Positions 43,440-54,312 of a stretch of 56,771 bases of DNA are shown here, piece by piece. How positions within the stretch are numbered: position 1 is the first letter of the stretch; every line of letters begins with the position of its first letter. A program made the position numbers and the translations under genes. The notes under the pieces were generated by a model. The model was not told the origin of the DNA. It searched no databases and saw only the letters and a list, made by a program, of their open reading frames with translations. The stretch comes from Blattamonas nauphoetae (lineage: Eukaryota; Preaxostyla; Oxymonadida): NCBI GenBank assembly GCA_033064195.1, contig JARBJD010000414.1, positions 1 to 56,771 on the forward strand, written 5' to 3'.

Positions 43440-44081
43440 TCACGAAGTGTCCACGAGGTGGGGTCGGACAATCCAGACGAACGAGTCAATTCCTTTCCAA
43501 GTTGTATTTTCTTTGTGTCTTTGTGGATCCCACGGTGGCTCGTAGTAAAGAACATTGCTCGCAACGGCCTCAAGTCCACCCAACTCTGACGATTCCAACG
43601 CACAACGCTCAATCACAGGCAATGTGCACTGGAATGAACGGAAGCGGTCTGGCGTGGCTGAGAACACAGTGAACTTGGCATGAGAACGAAACAATTCTGG
43701 GTTCACGTCGTGTTTCAAGGCGGAGCATCGGTTCTCTTGCAGTCTCGTCGCCAGTACCAGCAAGCGGGATGCGAACACACTCACTGGCTGATTGGAGAGG
43801 TAGGGGGCGATCAGAGGGACGAACGCGCTGCCCATTTCCTTCTCGTTGAGTGTGATCCCAGTCTTTCCAAACATATCACTTATTCGGTTGAAAATGTTGT
43901 CCAAGTCAGCGCTGAGAGCTCGGGGACTCAGCCCAAACACTGCAATCACATTCAGACAGACCACAAAATTGTCGAAAGGCAAAGATCTGCTCGCTCCCTC
44001 TCCTTGCTCAGTTTCTGATTGTGCGGGATATACCTGTCTGACATGACATGACAGACCTATTTTTCGCAAAATCGTTGACAT
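43440..44081 (-). CDS. Unidentified protein fragment, about 213 residues
   Basis: An open minus-strand frame with balanced composition: FVVCLNVIAVFGLSPRALSA, DLDNIFNRISDMFGKTGITL, AFVPLIAPYLSNQPVSVFAS. This looks like a folded alpha/beta domain rather than a shadow frame. I cannot name the family; the opening strand-then-helix pattern recalls longin- or NPRL-type domains, but that is only an impression. The true start and any further exons are unclear. Inverted CATGACATG words lie just upstream, at 44040-44095. Confidence 0.4.
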   Translation of the reverse strand: MSTILRKIGLSCHVRQVYPAQSETEQGEGASRSLPFDNFVVCLNVIAVFGLSPRALSADLDNIFNRISDMFGKTGITLNEKEMGSAFVPLIAPYLSNQPVSVFASRLLVLATRLQENRCSALKHDVNPELFRSHAKFTVFSATPDRFRSFQCTLPVIERCALESSELGGLEAVASNVLYYEPPWDPQRHKENTTWKGIDSFVWIVRPHLVDTS

Positions 44082-45210
44082 GTCATGACATGAAGGTTTT
44101 TAATTATGGGTCCGAGATCTTTTCACTTTTCCTTGAATAAGATGATAATCAAGTCAATTCGAAATCCACGAGACATTATTGTGATTTTAGTCCAGTTTGA
44201 TGTGGCAAGTGTTGTAATTTACTGCCTTCTCGGTCAAATCATCACTTTATTGTGTGAATCATGGGATGATCGTGAGCCACATGCTGAACAGGCTATTTCT
44301 GCTCTTCTATCGGATTTCTTCGATTATCCGTTGTCCATCAGTGCATTGTGAGTTGGAACCTAACACAATCTCATCCTGGTATCGACAATCGATCTTTTGG
44401 TGCCCTTCCGTGTCTTTACGACAAGATTGGAACGATTCTGTTTGACTTTTACCTGTTCACAGCATCATTATGGTAGTTTTCCAGATTTTGGTCATCACAC
44501 TCACACCGATCACAAGTCGTCTCCAAGTCATCTGAAAGCTATCATTGACCTGCAAAGAACAGAACCACGAGACACAAATTTGTTTTTTTCACAAATACAC
44601 ATCAAATCGACATCCTTCTTTGATACAAGCAGACCTAGATTTGTTCAATCCCCATTCCACATGTGCCTCTGTCAAAACATCATCCTCGATTCTTGAATTC
44701 GCTCGTTTATTCGTCTGAATGTTCATTCAACCGACATTCTCATGATCTGTCTGTTCTCTTGACTACTTTTCTTCATTATTTTCCCGTTGATCAGCCTGTT
44801 CTATCACAGAACAGCGAGTCTCTCTACATTGCCAAAAAATCCGGTGATATCTGCAAGAGAAGAGGGATTCAAACCATGTTCCTGCTTTTTCAGTGGTATA
44901 TCGCATTCTTTCATCATTCATTATGTTTAGAGTCCACATCACCCCTCCTCACCATGTCGACGTTGATTTTCATTCAAATGGTTCAGTGAACCGACCTCGA
45001 CTCTTCAATGATGAAAAAAGCCATAGTTGTGATCCAATCAAACCATCTCTCTTGTCTCTATAGTCTTGATCCGTCTGTCACACGATCCAATGACCAACCT
45101 ACTTTTTCGCATCATCTTTGAGATATATCTCAACAAACAGTCTTATTCTGTCTTTTTTGACATTGTATGTTCCAATACAGAAATTTTAAAATCACATTTC
45201 ATCATCATTA

Positions 45211-45807
45211 TAGTGGCGTCACCAATCGGTGTCCTGTCATCAATCGGTGCTTTTTTCTGGACTTATCACTTTTGGTTAAACTAAGAAAAAAATAAAATTT
45301 TTGAATTATTCTCCGGCTCGATCCCGAGAAAACCTCAAAATACCTATAACATTACGAAAGCACACATTTTTCTTAACTTTTTTCCCTCATTTCTCCACAA
45401 CTAGCCATCCGTTTTGAATCAAATAAAAGGCATTGTGATCGTATAGATCTCGACAAATGGTGCTCAAAAAATTAACCGATTTTTTTCCTAAGAAGTTTTT
45501 GTCGAGAAAAATATGGGTTTTTTTCTATCTTCCCATATACCCATAATTTTTTCTCCGATTTTTTTGTAAAATGTTCGTTTCCCCAAAAAACGTTTCTGTG
45601 AAAAATTTCATCAAAATCGGGGCATTGGTTGTTGAGATATTGCCAAAACGATTTTTTTCAACGGGTAAAAGGGGGTATTTTGAGGTTTTCTCGGGATTGC
45701 GTGGGAGTATAATTCTAAAATTTTATTTTTTTCTTAGTTTGATCCATCGTGATTTTTCAAGAGAAAAGCACCGATTGGTGACAGGACACCGATTGGTGAC
45801 GCCACTA
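45211..45807. mobile_element. 597-bp MITE with long (about 130-bp) terminal inverted repeats
   Basis: The left arm, about 45211-45345, is the reverse complement of about 45670-45807, both beginning TAGTGGCGTCACCAATCGGT with roughly 85 percent identity overall. TTA directly flanks both ends (45208-45210 and 45808-45810), which would fit PIF/Harbinger; if the ends are taken two bases further in, TA flanks both, which would fit Tc1/mariner. The interior is AT-rich and non-coding. Confidence 0.85.
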
Positions 45808-46031
45808 TTACATTGTTGATATGAATTTTTCATCAAGCACTACCGCATAAGTCTCTACCGGAATGGCTTTCCAAATCGAAGGAAAATGAGATTTCAACAT
45901 ATTTCAAACTACCTAGAGCACAATCCGAGAGCTTGACAAGATCATGTTGTGATCAAATCCCATAGACAGAAATTATTGACATTTTGACATCCCAAAAAAC
46001 TCTGTCACACAGGTATAGTGCGGGAATCATC

Positions 46032-46146
46032 CCTTCTGGAGGATGTCGCAAGCTCCATCCGACACATAACCAGGGCTCATCAACAGGTTGAGTGAGTGAG
46101 ACCCTGGGTCCGGTAAAGACGGTCCATGGGTTGGCCGATCTAACAA
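46032..46146 (-). repeat. Dispersed repeat copy A (related to 52155-52230 and 52512-52590)
   Basis: In reverse complement this 115-bp copy is a contiguous version of two segments that occur separately at 52512-52566 (CCATGGACCGTCTTTACCGG part) and 52160-52208 (TGTGTCGGATGGAGCTTGCG part). It is inverted relative to those copies and about 6 kb away. It may mark one end of a composite element, but no matching target duplication was found. Confidence 0.8.
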
Positions 46147-46162
46147 ACATGACACAATTATT

Positions 46163-46474
46163 ACACTTCCTTGTCTCAAACCATCAAACTATATTTCTTA
46201 AAACTTGAATTTAACTGGTTCACAACAAATGAATCAAACATTGACTGGCGCAACAACTAAATCCATCTTCCAATGATCAACACTTCTTTCTTCAACAGTG
46301 CACAATTCCGCTCAACTCATACGACTCTGGAGGGACAAACACACTATCGTGAAGTGAATTACTCTTTCTAAATTCAACAAGACAACCGAGATAATTGGAT
46401 TTTAGCTTGCCCAATCACAAGATCAAATCATGCCGGATGTTAGATATTCGACAAGGTTTGAGACAAGGAAGGGA
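46163..46474. repeat. Small inverted-repeat pair, about 310 bp
   Basis: TTCCTTGTCTCAAACC near 46165-46181 recurs in reverse complement near 46456-46471. The spacer of about 275 bp has no gene. This could be a degraded short MITE, but no target duplication is visible. Confidence 0.45.
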
Positions 46475-48815
46475 GGCTTAGTAAAGTATCATAGTTGAAT
46501 TTGAATGAAGTCGTTGATCTAGCCGAACAAGCGCAAAAGAAGTCAAGATTATGTAAGAAGCTGGAATCATCCGAACTAAAGTTTCAATCTCTGGAGGAAC
46601 ATATTCGGTTTTCAGCACCGGTGCGGAACGAGAAACAATATTTCTGCGCTCAACATCAATACTTTTCCCATCTGACACAACAGCCAATCCGAGTGGGCAT
46701 TGAAGCAGCAAAGAACCTTAGACTTGCCAATGGACAAACAATTTGTTTTTTCAGGAGCAATGATGACCAACATAGATCTCGGACATGACTGTCGGGCGAT
46801 ATCACAGTCATTCCGCAGGCAAATCCCAAACAAAATGGAGTACGATTTCACGTCCCAAAGCGGCTCAAATGATGGAACTATTTCTGGAAATGCCGAAGAG
46901 GGACCTACAGAGGTCGTCTAAGGATGTGAAGCTCTCCATCCCACCCTACACACTCCAATCGTTCCAACGGTCCACGCCAACATGAAAACGCAACCATTTT
47001 TCCTTTGCATCAAAGTAGCAGCCTTAACCGCGTGATTGAATAACATTGTCACTTGCGCCAGAGGGATACGGCAGATCATCGCCTGTCACGAACAAGCATC
47101 ACACCCCTTGCTCTTTTATCCTGCGATCTGTGGAAAGATGTCGAATGTTTGCTGCAGAAAATGATTAGAAATGATTTAGTGGAAGAGAATGCAAGATATA
47201 TTTCAACACACATGTCCTTGGAAGGAATGAAATGATCATCCAAAACTTGGCTGGACTTCATCAAAGAGTTTCGTCTTGTGACCAGTTTTTCACCTTCGAA
47301 TAGTCGGTCATCCTTCAATCAGTCGAAGTTGGTCTTATTCGAAGACAGTATCAGCCGGATGAATACTTTATCACAACGGACATCTCGAACGACATTGTTA
47401 CAGGCTTGCTAGTGATTATGAACCATGCATACAACAGGAGGAACTTTTCTGCACAAATCAATCATTTATCCAAGACTCTTCAACGTGTACGGCTGTATTT
47501 GGACACGGAAGACATGAACAAGGATGATGCACCTATACGGGCAAGTTCAGGTTCTTTTCAGGAAATATGGGGTAACCAGTTCGTTCGAGGCTCGATTGTT
47601 GCAACATTTCTCGAACCAGACAAACAAAGAATTCATCTTCCATCCAACAAGCTTCAAATCGGAACAGTGGCAATGCCACGATTATCTCAAACCCAACAAC
47701 GATAGCTGTAAAAAACAAGGCATCTGGAGATTACTAGCCTCAACTATGGAACTAAAGTATACAAATACCTCGCATATCGTTCAAGATAACGAAGAAAGTG
47801 ATTTGACATTCTGAGAAGAAATGTACCTTCAGGCAACATCATCTGCGTTGGAGCTGACGGTGTCCAGAGCCATAATCGGCAACTCTCGTCACAGAAATGA
47901 GATTAAAGAAGGATCACCGCAGAATTTTTCGAAGGAGTGGACATACGCTTTGATTTGTACAATTGCCCTCTACAAGATTCTAACGTATGGTTCAACGTGT
48001 CATACAAGGAAATACGGATCGCGGTGTGGGGATCTGACAAAGATTTGCACAAAAGAAAAAAATATCCATGTTAGAGCTGGAAGTAGCCAGCAATATATTG
48101 ATGAAATTCTTGAATGACTCAGACCAAAGTCATCTGTCACCAGAACCATCTCTGGTGATGTGGGTAGCATGTTCTCATCCCGTCCAGCAGCGGGACAGCA
48201 TGGGAGGATGCACCTACCAATACCGGAAAGTGAATATTGATTCTACAAAAGGCGGAAGGATAAAGAAGGAGAGCCTGAACGCGTTGAACTGGAAATAGCC
48301 AGTGAGGACTGAGGCCAACTGACAGCCTTCGATGAGGTGACTCGTCGAACTTGGGAAAGTTGAGAGGACTGCACTCTTCATCGAGTGTCAATGGTTTTCT
48401 GTTTCAAAAGGCACAGATGTGACAATGATTCTCCTCCTGGTTGGAGCGTGAGCATCTCGACTTGTTGCTCGCCCAGATATCGGCGAATTTCACGCCTATA
48501 CATCTCCTCTTCGTCTGCTTTCTTACCCACAGGCTGGGTGATCCAGAACATCGATGTGGAATCAACTGAGAGCAAGACTTTCTCATGTCAATGAATGAAT
48601 GGAAGTGACATGTCTTAGATTGCGAATATGCCACTTGTGACGATCTTTGGTGTGACAAGTGAGTAGACAGAAATGTTGAGAGCCGATTCCAATCACAACG
48701 AGCGACAAGAAGCTGAATATCGAACTTATAATCTGCCGATACGATCGACAGAAGGACAGAAACTGGATCTCAACACAGATTAGCAGGTAGACTGACGCTT
48801 CCACAAAGTAGATTA
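46475..48815. other. Decayed coding-like sequence of unknown origin
   Basis: Plus-strand frames of 60-100 residues follow one another with frequent stops (for example 46495-46788, 47053-47235, 47524-47814, 48068-48298). Composition looks coding-derived in places (DLWKDVECLLQKMIRNDLVE), but I recognise no domain. A minus-strand frame at 48378-48575 is also open. Probably an old, broken gene or element. The pogo transposon has inserted at its right side. Confidence 0.35.
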
Positions 48816-50845
48816 CCATGTGGATCCAACCCGACAACATGGCTCTAACCCGGCCACAAACGGTCGAAATCCAAGCCAAATCACTGAAAAAGAGATCAGA
48901 AAAGCTTTCTCACTATTATCAACTTTAAACTCATTTCATTAAAAAAGTATCTTTTACAGCGTTTTTGTATGAATATCAGAAATGGACACGAAGGAATGCG
49001 ATATTGAAGAAGATGAAAAACCACAACTTTTATATCAAAACAAAGTGACGATCGTCTGTCTGCCAGAGACTGTCACCGCATTCTTTCAACATCGGAATAC
49101 CGAACAATGACTTCTCCGACCAGAAAGGGCTGGGAGTTATACTCTTCACACAACGTGTCGATGCGAACGGTGGCCGAAACCAATGTCACTTCACTCTCTT
49201 CACTCAGGAGAGCATCGAGAGCAACGAATGAAGGAAGGCGTGTTGGATGCAGTGGACATCCTCCACTTTTATCGGAAGAAGCGGAAGCGGAACTAGAAGA
49301 AAGATGTCTCAAATCGATTCCTGAACAGGGTGGAATCATCATATCGGCCTTGATTCCAATTGTATCACAGTTTTTTTTCAAAATCTCATTTCTTTAGGCC
49401 AATGAAGTCTATCAGAAAAATCGAAAAGATGTTGACGATGATAGAATTTTGGAAAGAAGCTTTATGAAGTCGTTCATCAAACGCTCTCCTACTCTCCAGA
49501 CGTCCTTCCCACTCACCCTCGAACCAGAAAGAAGATCAGCATACACAATACCAACAATGAATCAGTGGCAGATTTTTATCACCGATCTTCTCTCCAGGTT
49601 CAACATCAAACCTACCAATTTGTTCAATCTCGACGAGACTTCACTTCGGATTGACGGAAAAATGAAATGTCTCGTCGTTCATCGTCATTCAGACTCAATA
49701 CCCGTTGTAGTCTCCACCAAACGCGTGAAAAATGCATGCATAGTGCTGTGCGTGTGTGCAGATGGATCCAGTCTCCCCGCTCATCTTTTGTGGAGTAAGA
49801 AAAAGCCAGCTCCTGAATTTCAAGAACTGTCTGCATTCAACGTTACCTGCCACTACGACAACGAAGGCTACATGACAACTCCAATATTCAAGGAAATTTT
49901 GGAAAAACACATATTTCCACAAATCGATTCTAAAAGAGGGAAAAAAGCAAGTACTGACAAGGCTCTTCTTCTAATGGACGGTCATCCGTCAAGAAACGAC
50001 CAATCCATTCACAAACTCGCTGAGGACCACAATATAGTCTTAGCACTGCTCCCAGCACATTCGACAAATCTCACTCAACCTTGTGACAGATATATCTTTG
50101 CTCGATTTAAGGCTGAATTACAACGACAGTTCAACAGTGAGAGCGGAACGAGTATCAGTTCATATCGATCGGAGCTTACTCGCGTTCTCCCATCGGCACT
50201 TTCTTCGGCAACACATCCTGATGTCATAAAATCCTCGTGGGCTGTATGCGGTCTCCATCCGCTGAATATTTCGACTCTTGTCGATCAAATGACGAAAATG
50301 CATGAGAAACAGACAAAATTGAAAAAAACCAAGGGAAGTCCAGATGATCCAAAGACAGCCTCCACACTGTATGGACAGTGCAAGTATCGAGCTCGATTGC
50401 TCAATTTCGTTCAGACACCTCCGTCGGAACCTTCTCTTCCAATTTTGCCGGTCAAACGACCAAATTCAACAAAAAATCATCTGACGATATCCAAGACAAT
50501 CAAACCAACTCCCAAACTTAAGCAGACAACACTCCAATTCGGTGTCTCTTCATCAAAGCCATAATTTGACACAATACAGTGGATTTCCAGCAGTTCAGAA
50601 TTTTATCTCATCTCTTTCGATTTTAAGTGACCAAAACTTTTTTTTGAAACGATCTGAATTTCTCCGAGAATACCTACTTCTAATTCGGACCGAACAGGAA
50701 TTTGGGTTTAAACTGTGAAACTGTGTTATTCTCTCTTATTTTTAGAAAAAAAGCACACTGAAAGATGAGAAAAACGATGTGAAGAAAGATGATCGTTTAT
50801 CTTGTGGTCGGGTTGAAGCCATGTGGTCGGGTTGGATCCACATGG
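48816..50845 (+). mobile_element. Pogo-like DNA transposon, 2,030 bp, apparently complete
   Basis: The ends are inverted over about 45 bp with about four mismatches: both begin CCATGTGGATCCAACCCGAC. The motif AACCCG..CACATGG-like block recurs inside each end. The element is flanked by TA at 48814-48815 and 50846-50847, the Tc1/mariner/pogo target duplication. One open transposase gene (49107-50564) fills the centre. The length, one gene, and TA target are typical of pogo/Tigger-type elements. Confidence 0.93.
49107..50564 (+). CDS. Pogo-type DDE transposase
   Basis: Exons 49107-49361 and 49398-50564 with a 36-nt GT-AG intron (GTATCA..TTTAG, phase 0), giving 473 residues. The N-terminal part is a helix-turn-helix region (LLSEEAEAELEERCL, ANEVYQKNRKDVDDD, FMKSFIKRSPTL) as in the CENP-B-like DNA-binding half of pogo transposases. 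The catalytic core keeps three Asp in expected contexts: FNLDETSLRID, ALLLMDGHPSRND and HSTNLTQPCDRYIFARFKAE, a DDD triad as in pogo/Tigger. No stop or frameshift breaks it, so an active enzyme is possible. It could also mobilise MITEs sharing its ends, but none in this window do. Confidence 0.9.
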
Positions 50846-50969
50846 TATCTCTCAAACTGGAAGATGACTTTAGAACTCGTTGTGACTTCGAATGCTTTAT
50901 CGAAGAAAGGAGAGAACGCTCGCTGAGTCAGGATGAGTCAAAAGTGAATAGGAGAGAGGAAATCATGAG

Positions 50970-51420
50970 TTGATGAAGAATTTTGCAAGAACATCATGTC
51001 TCCCAACACCAGATCCTGACAAGAAGAAAGTGATGTCGAAAGAAATGGAAGCTCTTCTGAGCTGGCTGATTCCACTCATTGTCTCTCTGTGTCGCGCTCA
51101 TCGTGATCCTCATCCTGATGAACCGGCGACGAGCGAAAGGGATAAATGCGAAGAGCGAGATGGAAGAACAAAAACCAGTGGAACTGGAGAAAATGGAAGA
51201 GTTTGGAGTGGATTGCTTGAATGGCGTGATCCAAACTGATGGAATGAGCCACTCGGCATTCAACTCGGCAGAAGGCAATCCCACAAAGAAGGACCCAACG
51301 AAGCAGTACAAGAGTGGCGAGGGAATGGATGAATATGCGGAAGGGATGGCGTGCAGTGGAGACTTCGGGTTTTCTACAGCTCGAATGAATTCGACGTTGT
51401 CTTCGATGATCCACAAAGAA
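50970..51420 (+). pseudogene. Receptor C-terminal fragment (transmembrane and juxtamembrane part)
   Basis: Two overlapping frames together show the receptor hallmark: LLSWLIPLIVSLC in one and ALIVILILMNRRRAKG in the next, a membrane helix with basic stop-transfer interrupted by a one-base shift near 51085. A juxtamembrane segment then follows (MEEQKPVELEKMEEFGVDCL, GEGMDEYAEGMACSGDFGFS) up to about 51415. The beta-helix ectodomain and the kinase-like domain are absent. This is a truncated copy of the receptor family seen at 10572 and 19310. Confidence 0.6.
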
Positions 51421-51899
51421 CACCATCATGGAACGATGTCAGCCGGGCACAATTCAGCTTGTTCCCAGTTATTTTCATTGCCATTTCGTCGTTTCGCTTT
51501 CGCGAAAGCTTCTCGCACTTAGGGACTGAAAACAAGTCATCTGTCGAACAAGGTCACGAACGGATCTGTCGATAAGAAGCACCTCGAACGCTTCTCCGCA
51601 GGCAGTCCAATTGGCTCAGGTTGCTCAGATAGAAGAAATAGAAGGGAAGAGAACACTACATTGGATTGGGATTATGTGACGCACGTTCACAAAGCATCAG
51701 TCGAGGTCGGACGAGAGAAGTGGGAGTTCATCTGGCGATGGGAGAAAGCCTTGACCAAATGATCATCGCTCGTTGATGTTGCGCTCTGATGGATCGAGCA
51801 GAGGAGTTGTCTCCTCACCTGAACGTGTTGGGAGTCGAGTGGTCTCCTTCCCTGTTCCCCATCTCCAAGGGGGGAACCCTCAGTGATTGTCCTCACTCT
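51421..51899. other. Unassigned sequence
   Basis: About 480 bases between the receptor fragment and a hairpin-rich segment. The frames are short; a minus-strand frame at 51687-52151 spans the hairpin region and has no recognised domain. Confidence 0.35.
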
Positions 51900-52035
51900 C
51901 CGGTAGTGAGTCGAGCTCGCTGAATGTGCTTCAAGCACATGCCGGATGGTCAACATCCGTTGACGACTACTACTCCGCTCCAGTCCTAATCGTCCGATAA
52001 GACTCCTCGCTCGCCAACTGCTGGTGCCAGCTTTT
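51900..52035. other. Hairpin-dense segment, candidate structured RNA or element terminus
   Basis: Perfect palindromes follow each other closely: CGAGCTCG (51912-51919), ATGTGCTtcaAGCACAT (51924-51940), CGGATGgtcaaCATCCG (51943-51959) and GCTGGtgCCAGC (52020-52031), with GTAGT at 51903 and ACTAC at 51966-51973 able to close the first three. The density is unlike the surroundings. No known RNA family was recognised. Confidence 0.4.
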
Positions 52036-52154
52036 GAGGTAGCACGGCCGTTGTCAATGTAAAAGGGGAGCAACTGGGTAGAGTTGTGAAAGTTATCTTC
52101 TTCTCTCTCATTTTCATTATCACTTTTACACTTGATTTTAGTCCTTTTCAATAC

Positions 52155-52590
52155 TCAACCTGTTGATGAGCCCTGGTTATGTGTCGGATGGAGCTTGCGA
52201 CATCCTTTACACAAACCAGTGCTCATCAACCTCTTTCTCTGCCACACAGCAGTTGAAAGAGGACATCGGTATGTCTTTAGCACTGCGGCGTTATAAGTTG
52301 TAACCTTTTGGTGGTTTTCATTTCATTAGTCATTCTGACTTTTCGGTTTCTCCAGTTTTTCTTCCCCGTTGGGGCTTTTCTGGAATTATGGGTTTATCCC
52401 ACTTTTTGCTCATCAACCGCCCCCACTTGGGCAGAACCGGCTCGATGATTAACCTCTCGGGTCGGGATTTTTCTTTCAACAGATAAAACTTTTATTCTTT
52501 TGTTGTTGATCGGCCAACCCATGGACCGTCTTTACCGGACCCAGGGTCTCACTCACTCAACCTGTTGATGAGCACTGGTTTGTGTAAAAG
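52155..52590 (+). repeat. Dispersed repeat copies C and B bounding a 0.4-kb inverted-end unit
   Basis: Copy C (52160-52208) and copy B (52512-52585) are the two halves of copy A at 46032-46146. Between them, TTTACACAAACCAGTGCTCA near 52209 pairs with its reverse complement near 52560-52585, giving a unit of about 375 bp with inverted ends of about 25 bp. No direct target duplication was found. Its right end supplies the last codons of the NTPase-like frame at 52549-53256. Confidence 0.75.
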
Positions 52591-53256
52591 TTCTGTCTCA
52601 TTCAAATCCGGCTCAAGTTGAAATCCATCGTACAGTGTGCGGACCCTGCTTGAGGGTGCGGTTGGAAGCCGATGCATGTCTGACACGTGCACAAGACAGC
52701 CATATGCTCCGAGCAGCCTGATCACCAGAGGGTGGAGATCGACAATGGTGCTGGCTGTCACTGATCGGATCCAATGTTCCCTTCCTGTCATCCCCAGACA
52801 CCGCAGCATCGCGTGGAACTCCTGTCTCGTCCAGAGTGGATAATCTCCTTTCCAGCTCGGGGTGTTTGGGGACGGACTTCCGATGAGTGTGTTGCAGGTG
52901 GCAAGCGAGGCTGTACACACTGAGAAGGAACCAGCCATGTCTTGGGCAGCGGACGGATCGATTGAGTCCACAATGCGAATCACTGGCCAACCGTCCGTGT
53001 ACCATGTTTCTGGAAGTGAGGATGGAAGGCTTCGAACCGAGATGGGGTTGCAGCGGTCCGAACGATCAATGAGAATCGTGATCACGGGCATCTTTGGGAG
53101 AAAATAGAGAATCGCCTGAAGAGCATGGAAAACGAGAAAAGAACAAACCACTTTGTCCAACTGCATCAGACAGTGGATCAGATATAGCAGCATCTGCGAC
53201 TTCCCCATCGTCCACTTCACCCAAATCACCTGATTCACCATCGTTCGTTGATGCAT
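52549..53256 (-). pseudogene. P-loop NTPase fragment, RHS/Crinkler-like
   Basis: A minus-strand frame with VIWVKWTMGKSQMLLYLIHC, where GKS followed by a hydrophobic helix resembles the Walker A end of the P-loop. Later come SSLPETWYTDGWPVIRIVDS and LIGSPSPNTPSWKGDYPLWT followed by RQEFHAML; the SP..n and PLWT..E pattern is what I recall from the RHS/Crinkler family of NTPases. The P-loop lacks its usual first Gly, the N-terminus is missing, and the C-terminus ends in a dispersed repeat (LLHKPVLINRLSE). An alternative acidic frame overlaps its 5' half. Identification is tentative. Confidence 0.4.
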
Positions 53257-53380
53257 CGCGATCGTCGCTTGAAGCCTGAAGTCGCATGTGTTTTCATTGA
53301 TAAGATCAAACCATCATTTTTCTCTCTTATCATCGAAACAGTGTGTCAATCTTTTTGGGTCATTCGGCGATCTTATTCAG

Positions 53381-54083
53381 ATGGGAGGCGTTGCACTCGT
53401 TGTTGTTGAATGCATCAACTTTGTTTTGTATCTGATCTGTTTGTTCATGGAGATCTTCACCATCACATCGCTGGACGATCTGCAATCCGACATGATTGCA
53501 TCGAAAGATCTGTGCGACCAGCTCAACCCGCTGTTCATCCCGATGCTCATTATACGTGCTGTTGGGTCAGTATTGTCGCTGGTTTTCACTCGCTTCATCA
53601 CCACCCTCACAACCCTCCCGCTTCTCGGATATATGATTTATAAGGTGTGGATGCGGTTGGAGATCGTTTTCACAGAAGAACGGCGGTTGTGCTCTTCTCT
53701 ATTCGTCGTTTTATTCATCCGTGTCATTTTCGATCTCTCCTCTTTCTCTCTCCATCACTTTTCTTTTCATCTTCCACGATCTCCCCGTTCATTTAACAGT
53801 TTGTCACCAAGCGGCACAGATTGGATTTCACTCAAATTCGTCGAAATGATGTTCTGAACAAAGAGAAGACAAAACAGTACATCTTCATAGCAACTGACAT
53901 CGTTGTCTTCCTGATGTTCTTCATATTGTATGATGATACTGATATTTCCTTCTTTCTGCCTGATCTATTGTTTTTTGGACACCTCTCATCGGAGATCACA
54001 TCGCTCTCATTTTTCCGAATTTAATCATTCTTATCCTCATTATCCTCAGATTTATTGTCGATCTCGTGTTCCTGATCAAATGA
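53381..54083 (+). CDS. CNIH: Cornichon family ER cargo receptor
   Basis: Exons 53381-53644, 53800-53927 and 54050-54083, with introns of 155 and 122 nt (GTGTGG..ACAG phase 0, GTATGA..TCAG phase 2), giving 141 residues, the usual cornichon length. The N-terminal membrane helix runs into the family signature FTITSLDDLQSDMIASKDLC then DQLNPLFIPMLIIRAVGSVL, TTLTTLPLLGYMIYK, the RLDFTQI (D-x-T-x-I) motif, and a final hydrophobic helix ending FILFIVDLVFLIK. Cornichon/Erv14 proteins sit in the ER membrane and load transmembrane cargo into COPII vesicles. It ends tail-to-tail with the zinc-finger gene about 230 bp away. Homology is clear; a further 5' exon is possible because ACCCAG-type acceptor bases precede the ATG. 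Confidence 0.88.
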
Positions 54084-54312
54084 TCGTTCTAATGGATCGT
54101 CCGTCTCTCATCCGGTCTGATTCTTCGCCTCCGATCCAACTTCTTCATTTTAATCCATTCGTGCCACTTCATCCCCACTATTTTTTCGTGTGCCTCGTGT
54201 TTCTCACTCCTTCCTGAAAATACAAACAGAATCTCTATCTATGCCGTCAATGATGAAGAAAATGTGTGAAATGAAAGAAACACAGTTAAATCTAATGCAA
54301 ATCAATATTTGT

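Larger units (their letters stand above)
41348..45207. other. Sparse, mostly unassigned region
   Basis: About 3.9 kb right of the MULE. Two minus-strand frames, listed separately, look partly coding. Plus-strand frames at 44106-44351 (IIVILVQFDVASVVIYCLLG) and near 44460 (SIIMVVFQILVITLTPIT) are hydrophobic and could be membrane-protein relics. A frame at 41302-41904 (minus) is open but cut by the MULE end and without domain. No RNA gene or repeat was recognised apart from CATGACATG palindromes near 44040-44095. Confidence 0.4.

Noticed and set aside
44040-44095. CATGACATG inverted words as transposon ends
   Set aside because: The palindromes are only 10-14 bp, close together, and without an enclosed element or target duplication.
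46475-48815. Attempt to assign the decayed block to a known transposase or other element family
   Set aside because: No motif was strong enough; naming a family would be a guess.
51820-52100. rRNA or tRNA-like gene in the hairpin region
   Set aside because: No tRNA arms with anticodon and T-loop, and no recognisable rRNA core sequence; only generic hairpins are visible.
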